Positions 43,429 through 53,290 of a stretch of 64,000 nt of DNA are shown in pieces. Source of the stretch: Domibacillus enclensis (GTDB lineage: Bacteria; Bacillota; Bacilli; Bacillales; Domibacillaceae); assembly GCF_900156125.1 (NCBI RefSeq), contig NZ_FTLX01000002.1:372001-436000 (forward strand), read 5' to 3'. Within the stretch, counting starts at the first letter, position 1; each line of letters begins with the position of its first letter. The translations under genes were made by a program, and so were the position numbers. The notes under the pieces are model-generated. The model had not been told where the DNA came from, ran no database searches, and saw only the letters and a program-made list of their open reading frames with translations.

Positions 43429-44249
43429 TTCATTCTTATTTAAATCAATTTAAACTGAATGGTAAAACGGCTATAGTTACTGGTGGGGGTGGCATTTTAG
43501 GAAAGCATTTTTGCTCAGGTCTTGCAGAAGCAGGAGCTAATGTGGCAGTTGTAGATGTGAACATAGAGTCTGCGGAACTAGTTGCTTCTGAAATTAACGA
43601 ATTTTATCAAGGTCATGCAATTGCGATTCAATGTGATGTTGCAAATGAACAATCAGTAGAGCAAATGGTTAATGAAGTTAAAAGTGTTTTCGGTGAAATA
43701 AATATTCTGCATAACAATGCAGCTGGGAAGTCCAGTAACCTTAACGCTTTTTTTACGGAATTTGAGCATTATGAACTAAGCCAGTGGAAAGAAATCATGA
43801 ATACTAATTTGGATGGGATGTTTCTTGTGGCAAAACATGTAGGCGGCTTAATGAAAAAACAAGGAAAAGGAGGTTCCATTATTCAGACTTCTTCGATATA
43901 CGGTGTTTTGGCTCCCGACCCTCGTATATATGAAGGCTCCTATTACTTAGACCATGAAATTAATACACCTGCTATTTATTCAGCTTCTAAAGCAGGAGTC
44001 ATTGGGTTAACAAAATATTTAGCTACCTATTGGTCCAAAGAAGGGATACGTGTAAATGCCATTACTCCAGGAGGAGTAGAGAGTGGGCAAAATGAAACAT
44101 TTAAGCAAAAATATAGCCATCGAATTCCTTTAGGGAGAATGGCTCTTCCTCATGAAATGGTTGGTGCTCTAATTTTTCTTTCTTCGGATGCTTCTACATA
44201 TATAACAGGGCAAAATATTATCGTGGATGGTGGATTGAGTGCTTGGTAA
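43425..44249 (+). CDS. ptmA: SDR oxidoreductase, PtmA type
   Basis: Classical short-chain dehydrogenase (274 residues) with TGGGGILGKHFCSGLAEAG, an NNAAG motif, the catalytic Ser in QTSSIYG and YSASKAGVIGLTKYLA (Tyr-x-x-x-Lys). The ending RVNAITPGGVESGQ and ITGQNIIVDGGLSAW is typical. Next to LegF it matches PtmA of the Campylobacter flagellin legionaminic locus, where it acts in GDP-sugar supply. The assignment is by context and family. Confidence 0.85.
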   Translation: MIHSYLNQFKLNGKTAIVTGGGGILGKHFCSGLAEAGANVAVVDVNIESAELVASEINEFYQGHAIAIQCDVANEQSVEQMVNEVKSVFGEINILHNNAAGKSSNLNAFFTEFEHYELSQWKEIMNTNLDGMFLVAKHVGGLMKKQGKGGSIIQTSSIYGVLAPDPRIYEGSYYLDHEINTPAIYSASKAGVIGLTKYLATYWSKEGIRVNAITPGGVESGQNETFKQKYSHRIPLGRMALPHEMVGALIFLSSDASTYITGQNIIVDGGLSAW

Positions 44250-44322
44250 TATGGCGGACCTTGTAAAATAATTTAAATAAAGATGGAAATGGTCAAGAGA
44301 GGCAGATAGACTTGGTCCAGAT

Positions 44323-44799
44323 ATGTTGGCAACGCATTTTCAATTCTATATTCCTTCTTTACAGAAAAAAATATGTCGGGAAAAATTCTTGCTTTTTGGA
44401 AAGAATGCAGAATTTAGAATGGGTGCTTACGCTGTTACCTGTTCTAATATTAGCTTAGGCGATAAAGTTATTATACGACCAGGGAGTATTTTGATGGCTA
44501 CAAAAAATGGTCAGATTAAGATAGAAAAAGATGTATTAGTAGGTTCTGGAGTTCATATCTATGTATCAAATCACAAATTTGATGATTTATCTTTGGCTAT
44601 TTATTATCAGGGCCACTCAGAAGAAAAATCCGTCTTGATCAAAGAAGGTAGCTGGCTCGGAGCTAACGCTATTATTTTACCGGGTGTAACGATTGGTCTT
44701 AATGCAGTAGTGGCTGCTGGGAGTATTGTAACGAAGGACGTACAGGATTTTACATTAGTTGGAGGGAATCCAACTAAAATTATAAGAATTCTGGATTGA
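44323..44799 (+). CDS. Hexapeptide acyltransferase, 5' end possibly frameshifted
   Basis: Left-handed beta-helix acetyltransferase (158 residues from the ATG at 44323). Repeats include CSNISLGDKVIIRPGSILM, IEKDVLVGSGVHIYVSNHKF and GSWLGANAIILPGVTIG, and the ending LVGGNPTKIIRI is typical. It probably O- or N-acetylates a sugar in this island. No good ribosome binding site precedes the ATG, and in-frame codons before it (44299-44322) read READRLGPD, which looks like real family sequence but lacks a start codon. Removing one base near 44301 would join it to an ATG at 44283. Confidence 0.78.
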   Translation: MLATHFQFYIPSLQKKICREKFLLFGKNAEFRMGAYAVTCSNISLGDKVIIRPGSILMATKNGQIKIEKDVLVGSGVHIYVSNHKFDDLSLAIYYQGHSEEKSVLIKEGSWLGANAIILPGVTIGLNAVVAAGSIVTKDVQDFTLVGGNPTKIIRILD

Positions 44800-44974
44800 A
44801 TCTGTAAAACTAAATGCTAGAAAAATGAAAAAATTGTAATTATAGATGTGAAATAGAGTGACCATTCACTATTCAATCTACGATTTCTATGAACGGAAAA
44901 AACTATTAGAGAAAATGAATTATAAGCGCGAGTTTAAACAATTAACTGTATGCAATAAACAAAGGAGCAATCAT

Positions 44975-46744
44975 ATGAACCGTTTGAAATTGAGCTTTCC
45001 AGATTTGTCTCTATTTAAGGTTATTGGATGGGGTTCCAGTAAAGCATATCTAGATAAGATGTCGTTTTTCTCGCAATATATAAATATTAATTTCATTTCT
45101 TATATCATAGATAGAAATAGTGATAAGTGGGGCACAACAACAACGTTTGCTCATGAAGTTAAAGAACCTGAATCATTAATAAGTGAGGATACAGACAAAC
45201 TGTTTATTATTATATTCAGTTCGTATGAACAAGATATAAAAAAAGATTTAGAGCGAAAAGGATTTTCAAATTTTTTATTATTATCAGAACTAGATAGTCT
45301 ACTTGAGAAGGATGGCGAAGGTGTTTTAACATGGTTCAAAAAAAGTTATCAAAGAAAGCAGAGATTAATTAGTATAGAAAACAACAAAATGAATAGTCAA
45401 GAATTCATTTTCAATGAATTAATGAGTGCATTTAAAAATTTAGTTTACAAAGGAATCCCTATTAATGAAGTAATGAAAATTGAATTTCATCATTTAAGTT
45501 CTTATTTAAAAGAGCCGAATAAAAGCGTTTTATTGTATGGTCATGGAACGGATTATCGGTTTGTGGTAAAGGGAACAGGTCCGCTCCTTGCATGTTCATT
45601 GCTCTACAACCGGTTAGATCAGACGAAATTAATGGAATCGGCGGTTGCTGAATTAGATAATAAATATGTAACGAGGATTTATCATAAAGATGATTATATT
45701 AAACTGCATGGCAGTCCGGCAGAAGGTCAACAAGTTATAGGCTTTACATGCTTAGATGAAGATATAATAAAAGACCCGTGGTATAAAAGGGTTTGTTCTA
45801 TCATTGATTTATTGCCTTTTCCCCTATCAAAGGAGGAAAAAAAGTGGCTGGGGCATCATGTTATTCTTACAAAGATGACGACCGACTTTTTTGAAAATTT
45901 TATGAACAAGGAAAATTTCAAGGCATCGTTGTTCCTATTTGATTATTATCGGGAAGAATATATTATTTCAACTTTAAGTAAAAGAAAAGGATTGAAAACA
46001 TTTACAATTCAGCATGGTTTCTATTTGGAATATAATACCGAATTAGATAGTCAGTGGAATAGAATTTACCATTGTCATTATCCTTCCACTAATCGGATTG
46101 TTTGGGGAGAAAGTTCCAAAAACATGCTTTTAACTTGGGGTATTTCTGAAGAAAGTATTAAAATTTTGGGGAATCCTAGATATTGTATGACTGTTGATGA
46201 CATGCAGTTGCTAAAGAATGAAAGAAGAAATTTCGGTAACCAGCAATCTATGGGATTGTTTTTAACTATTGATTTTGAATTAAATAAATTTTTAATAGAG
46301 TTATGCAAGTCTATAGCAGAACAAATGCATTTAAATTGTTTAATAAAATTTCACCCTGAGGAAGCGGATATCAATCAATATCAATCTCTTTTAACGAATA
46401 ATTTTAAAGTAATATCCGAGCATTCAACTTTTCAAGAGATAGCTGACAATATTGATTTCGCAATAATGAGTAACTCCACTGTTTTTTACGAATTAACACA
46501 CCATTACGTACCTTGCTTTATTTACAAAAAAGATAAGGAACAATCTCAGATTACAAAAAACCCGCTAGCAACTTTCTATACCTCACAAGAAATTTTGAAA
46601 AGGTTAGTGAAATTAAAAAATATACCTGCTTTTTTTTATCATTACATGTCTGTAGCAGAAGCGGAAAATCGCAATGTATTTGCTGTAGATAAAATTTCAT
46701 CATCTGTAAAGTATAAAGAGTATCTTATGGACATTTTAGTCTGA
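44975..46744 (+). CDS. Probable glycosyltransferase with N-terminal Rossmann-like domain
   Basis: A 589-residue protein. AAAGGAG at 44961-44967 selects the ATG at 44975 rather than the upstream GTG at 44858. The N-terminal 110 residues (FKVIGWGSSKAYLDKMSFF, ISYIIDRNSDKWG, LFIIIFSSYEQDI) match a domain also seen in the protein at 50890. The C-terminal half has features of GT-B enzymes of the CDP-glycerol/capsule transferase type: KTFTIQHGFYLEY, RIVWGESSKNMLL, KILGNPRY, then FAIMSNSTVFYEL. No membrane segment is visible. Role in flagellar glycan assembly is inferred from location. Confidence 0.75.
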   Translation: MNRLKLSFPDLSLFKVIGWGSSKAYLDKMSFFSQYININFISYIIDRNSDKWGTTTTFAHEVKEPESLISEDTDKLFIIIFSSYEQDIKKDLERKGFSNFLLLSELDSLLEKDGEGVLTWFKKSYQRKQRLISIENNKMNSQEFIFNELMSAFKNLVYKGIPINEVMKIEFHHLSSYLKEPNKSVLLYGHGTDYRFVVKGTGPLLACSLLYNRLDQTKLMESAVAELDNKYVTRIYHKDDYIKLHGSPAEGQQVIGFTCLDEDIIKDPWYKRVCSIIDLLPFPLSKEEKKWLGHHVILTKMTTDFFENFMNKENFKASLFLFDYYREEYIISTLSKRKGLKTFTIQHGFYLEYNTELDSQWNRIYHCHYPSTNRIVWGESSKNMLLTWGISEESIKILGNPRYCMTVDDMQLLKNERRNFGNQQSMGLFLTIDFELNKFLIELCKSIAEQMHLNCLIKFHPEEADINQYQSLLTNNFKVISEHSTFQEIADNIDFAIMSNSTVFYELTHHYVPCFIYKKDKEQSQITKNPLATFYTSQEILKRLVKLKNIPAFFYHYMSVAEAENRNVFAVDKISSSVKYKEYLMDILV

Positions 46745-46981
46745 CAATTTTTATACATTGAGAACTAAATTAAATTTATATTTCTGAAAAAGATAAAAAG
46801 TTTATTTTGTAATTAAGTAAAAGAACTAAGAGGTAAGGCCGATAAATAAAATAGAATGAAAGATGATTTGCAAAAAAGATACATCTAACTTGTTTAACTG
46901 AGTTTTCTATCAGGCAGGCTGGTTACTTAAAAACATCATATAAGTAAGGATGAAATTAATTTAAAAGGGAGTGACATTAGG

Positions 46982-47716
46982 TTGAAAGGTGTAATATTAG
47001 CTGGTGGAAAAGGAACGCGCCTATATCCTTTAACAAAGATTACAAATAAACATTTGCTTCCAGTAGGAAAAGAGCCAATGATTTTCAATCCAGTTAAACA
47101 GTTGATTTCTTGCGGAATAACTAATATTTTAATCATTACAAGTACTGAACATATGGGTGCTATGGTCAATCTGTTGGGAAGTGGGAAAAGCCTGGGCTGT
47201 CAATTTACATATAAGGTACAAGATGATGCATTGGGAATAGCTGATGCATTAATGTTAGCAAGAAATTTTGCTGGGAACGACAAAATAGTGGTCATTTTAG
47301 GTGATAATATTGCTGACACTTCAATTAGGCCACATGTTGAACTTTTTAAAAGACAGAAACAAGGGGCACGTGTCCTTCTAAAAGAAGTTGGTGATCCTGA
47401 GCGGTATGGGGTTGCTGCAATTGACGAAAAGAAAATCATTAATATAGAAGAAAAACCGTCTCAACCTAAATCTGAATACGCAGTAATAGGTTTCTATATG
47501 TATGATTCTAAGGTTTTTGACTATATTAAAATGATAAATCCTTCGAATCGTGGAGAGTATGAAATTACGAGTGTAAATAATATATATATTGAAAGAGAGA
47601 GGCTTGAATATAGCATCCTGCAGGGGAATTGGACAGATGCGGGAACTTTTGAATCCTACCAACAAGCAAATAATATTCTAATGAATGTTAAAAATCAGTT
47701 AATTGAAAACACCTAA
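46982..47716 (+). CDS. rfbA: Glucose-1-phosphate thymidylyltransferase
   Basis: RmlA-type enzyme (short, 244 residues) making dTDP-glucose. It has the signature GVILAGGKGTRLYPLTKITNKHLLPVGKEPM, ILGDNIAD with the metal-binding Asp, EKPSQPKSEYAVIGFY and LQGNWTDAGTFES. The start is a TTG at 46982 behind AAAAGGGAGTG. A 237-base A/T-rich gap without an ORF precedes it, a possible site for a separate promoter. It starts the dTDP-amino-sugar module. Confidence 0.93.
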   Translation: MKGVILAGGKGTRLYPLTKITNKHLLPVGKEPMIFNPVKQLISCGITNILIITSTEHMGAMVNLLGSGKSLGCQFTYKVQDDALGIADALMLARNFAGNDKIVVILGDNIADTSIRPHVELFKRQKQGARVLLKEVGDPERYGVAAIDEKKIINIEEKPSQPKSEYAVIGFYMYDSKVFDYIKMINPSNRGEYEITSVNNIYIERERLEYSILQGNWTDAGTFESYQQANNILMNVKNQLIENT

Positions 47717-47735
47717 AATGAAAGGGATTTTTTAA

Positions 47736-48737
47736 ATGAAATACTTTGTAACAGGTGGTTCGGGATTTATTGGCTCAAATTTTATTTATTATATGTTTAA
47801 TAAATATGGTTCTAAAATAAAAATAGTTAACATTGACAAACTAACCTATGCTGCCAACAATCAAAATTTAAATATACTTCCTGAAAACTTAAATGGCGTA
47901 AATTACTTTTTTGAGCATGTAGATATAACTGATAACGAATCCATGGATCTTCTTTTTAAAAAATATAGACCGGACTATGTTGTTAATTTTGCCGCTGAAA
48001 CACATGTTGATCGAAGTATTCAAGATCCTAAAGTATTTTTAACAAGTAATATTTATGGAACTCAAGTACTGATGGACCTATGTTTAAAATATGGGGTGAA
48101 AAGATTTCATCAAGTTTCAACTGATGAAGTTTATGGTTCCCTTGAGAATGATGGCTATTTTACTGAAGAAACTCCAGTAGACCCTAGTTCGCCTTATTCT
48201 GCTTCTAAGTGTGCTGCAGATTTATTGTGTAAATCGTATGGTAATACATACAATCTCCCTTTTACTATTAGTCGCTGTTCAAATAATTTCGGTCCTTATC
48301 AATTTCCGGAAAAGTTAATTCCTAAAGCTATATTAAATATTTTAAGAGGAGAAAAGGTGCCTCTTTATGGTGATGGCGGAAATGTGAGAGATTGGTTATA
48401 TGTTGATGATCATTGTGAAGCGATTGATTTAATTTTACACCATTCTGAAAATAAACAAATATATAATATAGGTGGAAATAATGAGTGGACTAATTTTACG
48501 TTAATCAAGCAATTATTATCTCGATTGGATGATGAATTATCAAATTTTGAAACCCAAAAAAATGATGAAACTAAATTTATTGAATACGTAAATGATCGAC
48601 AAGGTCATGACCGAAGATACGCTATAGATTCTTCTAAAATACAAAGAGAGTTGAAATGGCGGCCGAGAGCCAAATTTGAAGATGCACTCGATAAAACTGT
48701 GGATTGGTATATCAATAACAGGCACTTTTATTTATAA
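47736..48737 (+). CDS. rfbB: dTDP-glucose 4,6-dehydratase
   Basis: RmlB-type dehydratase giving dTDP-4-keto-6-deoxyglucose. It shows VTGGSGFIGSNFIYYM, the substrate motif AAETHVDRSIQDP, STDEVYG and YSASKCAAD (Tyr-x-x-x-Lys). RCSNNFGPYQFPEKLIP and the GDGGNVRDWLYVDDHC segment are hallmark RmlB. Length is normal (333). No rmlC or rmlD follows, so the product is not routed to rhamnose. Confidence 0.95.
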   Translation: MKYFVTGGSGFIGSNFIYYMFNKYGSKIKIVNIDKLTYAANNQNLNILPENLNGVNYFFEHVDITDNESMDLLFKKYRPDYVVNFAAETHVDRSIQDPKVFLTSNIYGTQVLMDLCLKYGVKRFHQVSTDEVYGSLENDGYFTEETPVDPSSPYSASKCAADLLCKSYGNTYNLPFTISRCSNNFGPYQFPEKLIPKAILNILRGEKVPLYGDGGNVRDWLYVDDHCEAIDLILHHSENKQIYNIGGNNEWTNFTLIKQLLSRLDDELSNFETQKNDETKFIEYVNDRQGHDRRYAIDSSKIQRELKWRPRAKFEDALDKTVDWYINNRHFYL

Positions 48738-48769
48738 ATTTCGGGGCATAAATTACTAGGAGAGAAAAA

Positions 48770-49186
48770 ATGGAATTAAATCCTTCTAAAAGTACAATAG
48801 TGAAATTTAATGAAATATCCGATGAACGTGGTTCATTAGTGCCTTTAGAAAAAGGTGAAATTCCTTTTACTATTAGGCGTGTTTACTATATTTATAATGT
48901 AAATGAATTGTTGCCTCGTGGGTTCCATGCCCATAAGAACTTAGAACAAGTTATGATATGTCTGAAAGGCAGATGTGAAGTAATAGTTGATAATGGGGAA
49001 TATAAGGAATCTTTTGTTTTGGACAATCCTTCAGAAGGTATATATGTCCCTAAAATGAATTGGCGTGAGATGCATAAATTTTCAGAAGATTGTATCCTGT
49101 TAGTTCTAGCTAGTGATTACTATAATGATAATGATTATATTAGAAACTACGATGAGTTTGTCAAAGAGGTAAGACATAATGCATAA
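48770..49186 (+). CDS. fdtA: dTDP-4-keto-6-deoxyglucose 3,4-ketoisomerase (FdtA/QdtA type)
   Basis: WxcM-like cupin (138 residues) that moves the keto group from C4 to C3. Family features: FNEISDERGSLVPLEKG, IPFTIRRVYYIYNV, RGFHAHKNLEQVMICLKG (cupin His pair) and IYVPKMNWREMHKF. The exact stereochemistry, galacto (Fuc3N) or gluco (Qui3N), cannot be read from sequence. It overlaps the next gene by 8 bases. Confidence 0.9.
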   Translation: MELNPSKSTIVKFNEISDERGSLVPLEKGEIPFTIRRVYYIYNVNELLPRGFHAHKNLEQVMICLKGRCEVIVDNGEYKESFVLDNPSEGIYVPKMNWREMHKFSEDCILLVLASDYYNDNDYIRNYDEFVKEVRHNA

Positions 49187-49760
49187 TCTCATAACTTCTT
49201 TGAAAAATTTAATACAAAGAGGGTCTTTTATAACACTTATTCCTTATAGCAACGAATATGCAGCAGACATAGTCAAATTACGTAATACAGATCGTGCAAG
49301 ATATTATCTTCATCAGGGATTCGAAGCTACAGTTGAAACACAAATGGCCTGGACAAGAGAGTATATTGAAAAAACAAATGATATTTACTGGGTTATTCAA
49401 TGCAATGAAACAAAACAAATCATAGGAAGTACTTCATTGTATGAAATCACCCATTTACAGTGTGAAAAGGGTAGATTGGTTATTGACGAAAAAGTAGCCT
49501 CCTGTAAACCATACGTTCTTGAAGCTGAAATTATGATTATTAAAGTAGCTTTTGAGAAACTTCAACTAAAAAAAATTATTACTTCAACACGATATGATAA
49601 TGGGAAAATGGAATCTATTAATAAAAGACTAGGATTTGTCCAGTATGGTTTTCATGATATAAGAGGTGTGCAATACAATGATTTTGTTTTGGAGCAAGAA
49701 AACTTCAATTCAAAACCATTTGAAAAGATATTATCACACTGGTTAAAAAGAGGGGAGTAA
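49179..49760 (+). CDS. GNAT-family N-acetyltransferase
   Basis: RimJ/RimL-type acetyltransferase (193 residues) with [40 protein letters not shown] and a C-terminal [17 protein letters not shown] segment typical of the fold. In known Fuc3NAc/Qui3NAc loci the acetyltransferase is a hexapeptide enzyme (FdtC/QdtC). A GNAT between the isomerase and aminotransferase is a plausible replacement, acylating the 3-amino group. That role is inferred from position. Confidence 0.82.
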   Translation: MHNLITSLKNLIQRGSFITLIPYSNEYAADIVKLRNTDRARYYLHQGFEATVETQMAWTREYIEKTNDIYWVIQCNETKQIIGSTSLYEITHLQCEKGRLVIDEKVASCKPYVLEAEIMIIKVAFEKLQLKKIITSTRYDNGKMESINKRLGFVQYGFHDIRGVQYNDFVLEQENFNSKPFEKILSHWLKRGE

Positions 49761-49767
49761 TTCATCT

Positions 49768-50883
49768 ATGGAAATAGGGCGGCGTGAAATTCCTTTTTTA
49801 GACCTCTTCCAAATGAATGAACGCTATCGTTTAGAAATAAATGAAGCAATTAATAGGGTATTGGACAGCGGCTGGTATGTACTCGGTAAGGAAGTAGAAG
49901 CTTTTGAAAATGAATTTGCTAAGTATTGTGGAGTCCAGCACTGCGTTACAGTTGGAAACGGCTTAGATGCACTGACGCTTATTTTAAAAGCAATGGAATT
50001 TGAAGAAGGATCAGAAATTATTGCTCCAGCTAATACATATATCGCTACAATATTGTCTATTTCTTCTAATCATTTAAAGCCGGTTTTGGTTGAGTCTGAT
50101 ATAGAAAATTACAATATAAATCCTGCATTAATTGAAGCGTGTATTACTGAAAAGACGAAGGCAATTATGGTTGTTCATCTATATGGCCAAACGGCCGATA
50201 TGAAACCCATTCAAGAGATTGCAAAGAAATATGGATTAAAGATAATTGAAGATGCCGCTCAAGCACATGGAGCTTTGTATTATGGACAACTGGTAGGGAG
50301 TTTAGGAGATGCAGCAGGCTTTAGTTTTTTTCCAGGCAAAAATCTAGGGGCTTTAGGAGATGCAGGGGCGATCACAACAAATAATGATGAACTTGCAGTT
50401 AAGCTAAGAGCATACAGAAACTATGGATCACACGTCAAGTATGTGAATGATGTAAAAGGAGTCAATTCTAGGCTTGATGAACTTCAAGCTGCTGTTTTAC
50501 GCATTAAACTAAAATATTTAGATGATGACAATCAAAAAAGAAGAGATGTGGCTAACTACTATTTAGAAAACATCAACAACTCCTTGATATCATTACCAAA
50601 AATCAAAAATGAGGATTCATTATCACATGTATGGCATTTGTTTGTTATTCGAACACGCAAAAGAGATGACTTTCAGTCTTACTTGCGGCTAAAAGGGATT
50701 AACACATTAATCCATTATCCAATTGCCCCACATAAACAAAAAGCATATCAAGAGTACCAACATTTAGTTTTGAATAACACGGAAATGATTCACTCAGAAG
50801 TTTTGAGTATACCAATCAGCCCCATTTTAAAAAGCGATGAGATTGAATATATAGTTAACCAAATAAATCGTTATGAAGGATAA
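49768..50883 (+). CDS. fdtB: dTDP-3-keto-6-deoxyhexose aminotransferase (FdtB/QdtB type)
   Basis: PLP-dependent DegT/DnrJ/EryC1 aminotransferase (371 residues) acting after FdtA to give dTDP-3-amino-3,6-dideoxyhexose. Features: [47 protein letters not shown] and the PLP Lys in [16 protein letters not shown]. The strings [15 protein letters not shown] and [13 protein letters not shown] are common in this subgroup. The coupled isomerase supports this substrate. Confidence 0.9.
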   Translation: MEIGRREIPFLDLFQMNERYRLEINEAINRVLDSGWYVLGKEVEAFENEFAKYCGVQHCVTVGNGLDALTLILKAMEFEEGSEIIAPANTYIATILSISSNHLKPVLVESDIENYNINPALIEACITEKTKAIMVVHLYGQTADMKPIQEIAKKYGLKIIEDAAQAHGALYYGQLVGSLGDAAGFSFFPGKNLGALGDAGAITTNNDELAVKLRAYRNYGSHVKYVNDVKGVNSRLDELQAAVLRIKLKYLDDDNQKRRDVANYYLENINNSLISLPKIKNEDSLSHVWHLFVIRTRKRDDFQSYLRLKGINTLIHYPIAPHKQKAYQEYQHLVLNNTEMIHSEVLSIPISPILKSDEIEYIVNQINRYEG

Positions 50884-50889
50884 TGATGT

Positions 50890-51990
50890 ATGAGAAAACC
50901 GCTAGTTTCAATAATAATTTCAGCCTATAATCATGAGAAATATGTGATTCCATGTTTAGAAAGTATGATGAATCAAACGTATGAAAATATTGAACTATTG
51001 CTTTTTAACGACGGCTCAACGGATGGTACCCATAATAAAATTCTTTCTATTATGGAACCAATGAAGAATCGTTTCCAGCGTGTGGAGTATTATAATAAGG
51101 AAAATGAAGGAATAAGTAAAAATTTCAATTTAGGAATTAGGATGTCAAAGGGAGATTATATTAAAACTTTTGCATCGGATGATATATTAATGCCAAACGC
51201 AGTTGAAAACCTTGTGGATTTTTTAAGCAATAATCATAATTATGACATAGCCTATGGCGATGGTTATCATGTAGACTCAAAGAAAATCGAGATAGGGGAA
51301 AAAGATTTAAAAGAAGAACAACGTTTTTCTAGTATTGTTTCTTTTAAGTCAGGTGATATTCATGAATATTTATACGATATATTACCACATATGTCCACAT
51401 GGACAGTTTTATTTAGAAAATCTTGTTTTAATGAGTTAGGTTTTTATGATGAAAATCTAACTTGTGAAGATATGGATCTTTATTTAAGATTTTCTAAGAA
51501 ATATAAGTTTAAATATATTGATGAGCTTCTAGCAATTCATAGAATTCATGGAGAAAATACTGGTTTAAACCCAAATGTAATGCTAACAACTTTTAATAGA
51601 ATGCTAGAAAAATACGATGAAGCTAATTTTTTTGAAAAAGAAGACCATCGTAAAAAGTTTATAAAATTAATAAATTGGACTGAGAGAGTTCTGTCAGAAG
51701 GTGACTACTCAAAATTAGCTGAAATAGAAGGAAGAAAAATTATAGGCTGGGGTACAGGGAGTTACTATCAGAAGCACAAAGAAATATTTCCATTTGATAT
51801 TCACTATTTTGTAGATTCCAATCCAACTAAATATGACTTGGATTTAGACGGTAAAAAGATACATCCGATTGAGCAGTTACTGATAGAACAGAAAGAGGAT
51901 ATCTTTATAATTATTTTCAGCAGTTTTTATGATGAAATATTTGAATGGTTAAATGATAAGGGATTTCAATATAAAGAACATTTTTATTAA
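50890..51990 (+). CDS. Family 2 glycosyltransferase with C-terminal Rossmann-like domain
   Basis: GT-A glycosyltransferase: VSIIISAYNHEKYVIPCLESM, the nucleotide motif LFNDGSTDGT, the metal motif ASDD near residue 97 and CEDMDLYLRFS in the acceptor region. The last 85 residues form a separate domain (KIIGWGTGSYYQKHKEIF, FVDSNPTKYDL, FIIIFSSFYDEI), closely similar to the N-terminus of the protein at 44975. It probably adds the 3-amino-3,6-dideoxyhexose to the glycan; donor unproven. Confidence 0.87.
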   Translation: MRKPLVSIIISAYNHEKYVIPCLESMMNQTYENIELLLFNDGSTDGTHNKILSIMEPMKNRFQRVEYYNKENEGISKNFNLGIRMSKGDYIKTFASDDILMPNAVENLVDFLSNNHNYDIAYGDGYHVDSKKIEIGEKDLKEEQRFSSIVSFKSGDIHEYLYDILPHMSTWTVLFRKSCFNELGFYDENLTCEDMDLYLRFSKKYKFKYIDELLAIHRIHGENTGLNPNVMLTTFNRMLEKYDEANFFEKEDHRKKFIKLINWTERVLSEGDYSKLAEIEGRKIIGWGTGSYYQKHKEIFPFDIHYFVDSNPTKYDLDLDGKKIHPIEQLLIEQKEDIFIIIFSSFYDEIFEWLNDKGFQYKEHFY

Positions 51991-52095
51991 TCTTCTTTAC
52001 ATTGAAATAAGGAAACGATTATTAACTTGATGATTAATAAAAAGAGACTGGTTTAGATAATAAAGAAAACCATTTTCAAGAAAGGTTCATTAATA

Positions 52096-53277
52096 ATGTT
52101 ATTTTCCTTTGTTATGCCATTTTATAATAACGAAAAATATTTGGAAGAAGCAATTAAAAGTGTATTGAAATCTTCTGTTCAGGAATTCGAGCTAATTTTA
52201 GTTGATGATGGAAGTACAGATAATTCTCTTGAAATAGCTAGAAAATATGCTTTGATTAGCAATAAAATCAAGATATTTTCCCATCCTTCTAACTTAGGTC
52301 CGGCTAAGGCTTTAAAAACTAGTTTAAAACAATGTCTAGGGAAATATATTTTATTTACTGCTGCTGATGATGTTTCTTTTTCTCATAGAGCTAGAAGATG
52401 TTTGCAAACTTTTGAATCAGACTCGAAAATTGGAATGGTTATATCTGAAGCTGTAATCATAAATGAAATCTCTGAACCAACAAATGAATTTTATCGTATC
52501 CCTAATTATATCGACGTTCATAATCTTGCCATTGAACAAATGAAGAGAAACTATTGTTTAGGAGCAACAATTGCAATTAAGAATGATAAGGGAATTTTAA
52601 ATAAGAAAGATATTCTAGAATATGCAGATGACTATGAACTTAGCATAGAGTATATTATAGCGGGTTATGACATCGGTGTGATAAGAGAACCTCTTCTTAA
52701 CTATCGTATCCATTCAAATAGTGTAAGCAATAATAAAGCTGCTCTTTATAGCAATACGAAAAAAGCACTTAATCGAATAGCTAGTGAAAAGATTCACTCG
52801 AATTTACAAAAGCGTGGCTTCGACTTAATAAATATTGAAGTGGCTCTGGGGACTTTTAATCTTTTTAGAGGCAATGTTAATGAGGGCTTAAACTACCTGC
52901 AGGGAAGTCTTAAACTAATAGAAGAAGAGATTGATCTATCGAGTGCACTCTTATTTGAGCTATACTTTTATTTAGGTGTTGCTCTATATATCAAAAATGA
53001 TTTAAAAAAGAGCTTAAATGCTTTTGAGAAAGCATCTGAGTATAATCATCAAGATCCTGCTTTACTTAATAATCTCGCCGTACTGTATACAAAAGTAGAT
53101 GCGGATTTTGAGAAAAGTAATGCTCATATTGCAAAATGTATTAGGATACAGTCGAACTATTTAGATGCTCAAAAAAACAAGAGAATACTAGAAAGTAACT
53201 ATAATATTGAAGATTTGAAATTAACTGAAAGAATTTTAGGCAAATCTTTAATTCATAGAGAAAATTATATTGTGTAA
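52096..53277 (+). CDS. Family 2 glycosyltransferase with TPR-like C-terminus
   Basis: GT-A fold with FSFVMPFYNNEKYLEEAI, LVDDGSTDNS, TAADDVS for metal binding and DDYELSIEYIIAG. From about residue 260 the protein becomes helical with tetratricopeptide-like repeats (ELYFYLGVALYIKNDLKKSLNAFEKAS, PALLNNLAVLYTK), likely a protein-binding arm that could hold flagellin or another transferase. A 105-base A/T-rich gap precedes it. It is followed by an acyl carrier protein gene 13 bases later. Confidence 0.86.
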   Translation: MLFSFVMPFYNNEKYLEEAIKSVLKSSVQEFELILVDDGSTDNSLEIARKYALISNKIKIFSHPSNLGPAKALKTSLKQCLGKYILFTAADDVSFSHRARRCLQTFESDSKIGMVISEAVIINEISEPTNEFYRIPNYIDVHNLAIEQMKRNYCLGATIAIKNDKGILNKKDILEYADDYELSIEYIIAGYDIGVIREPLLNYRIHSNSVSNNKAALYSNTKKALNRIASEKIHSNLQKRGFDLINIEVALGTFNLFRGNVNEGLNYLQGSLKLIEEEIDLSSALLFELYFYLGVALYIKNDLKKSLNAFEKASEYNHQDPALLNNLAVLYTKVDADFEKSNAHIAKCIRIQSNYLDAQKNKRILESNYNIEDLKLTERILGKSLIHRENYIV

Positions 53278-53290
53278 AGGTGTGGTAAAA

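Noticed and set aside
44858-44974. GTG at 44858 as start of the 44975 glycosyltransferase
   Set aside because: No ribosome binding site before the GTG, while AAAGGAG is placed 8 bases before the ATG at 44975, which also matches the shared domain's beginning.
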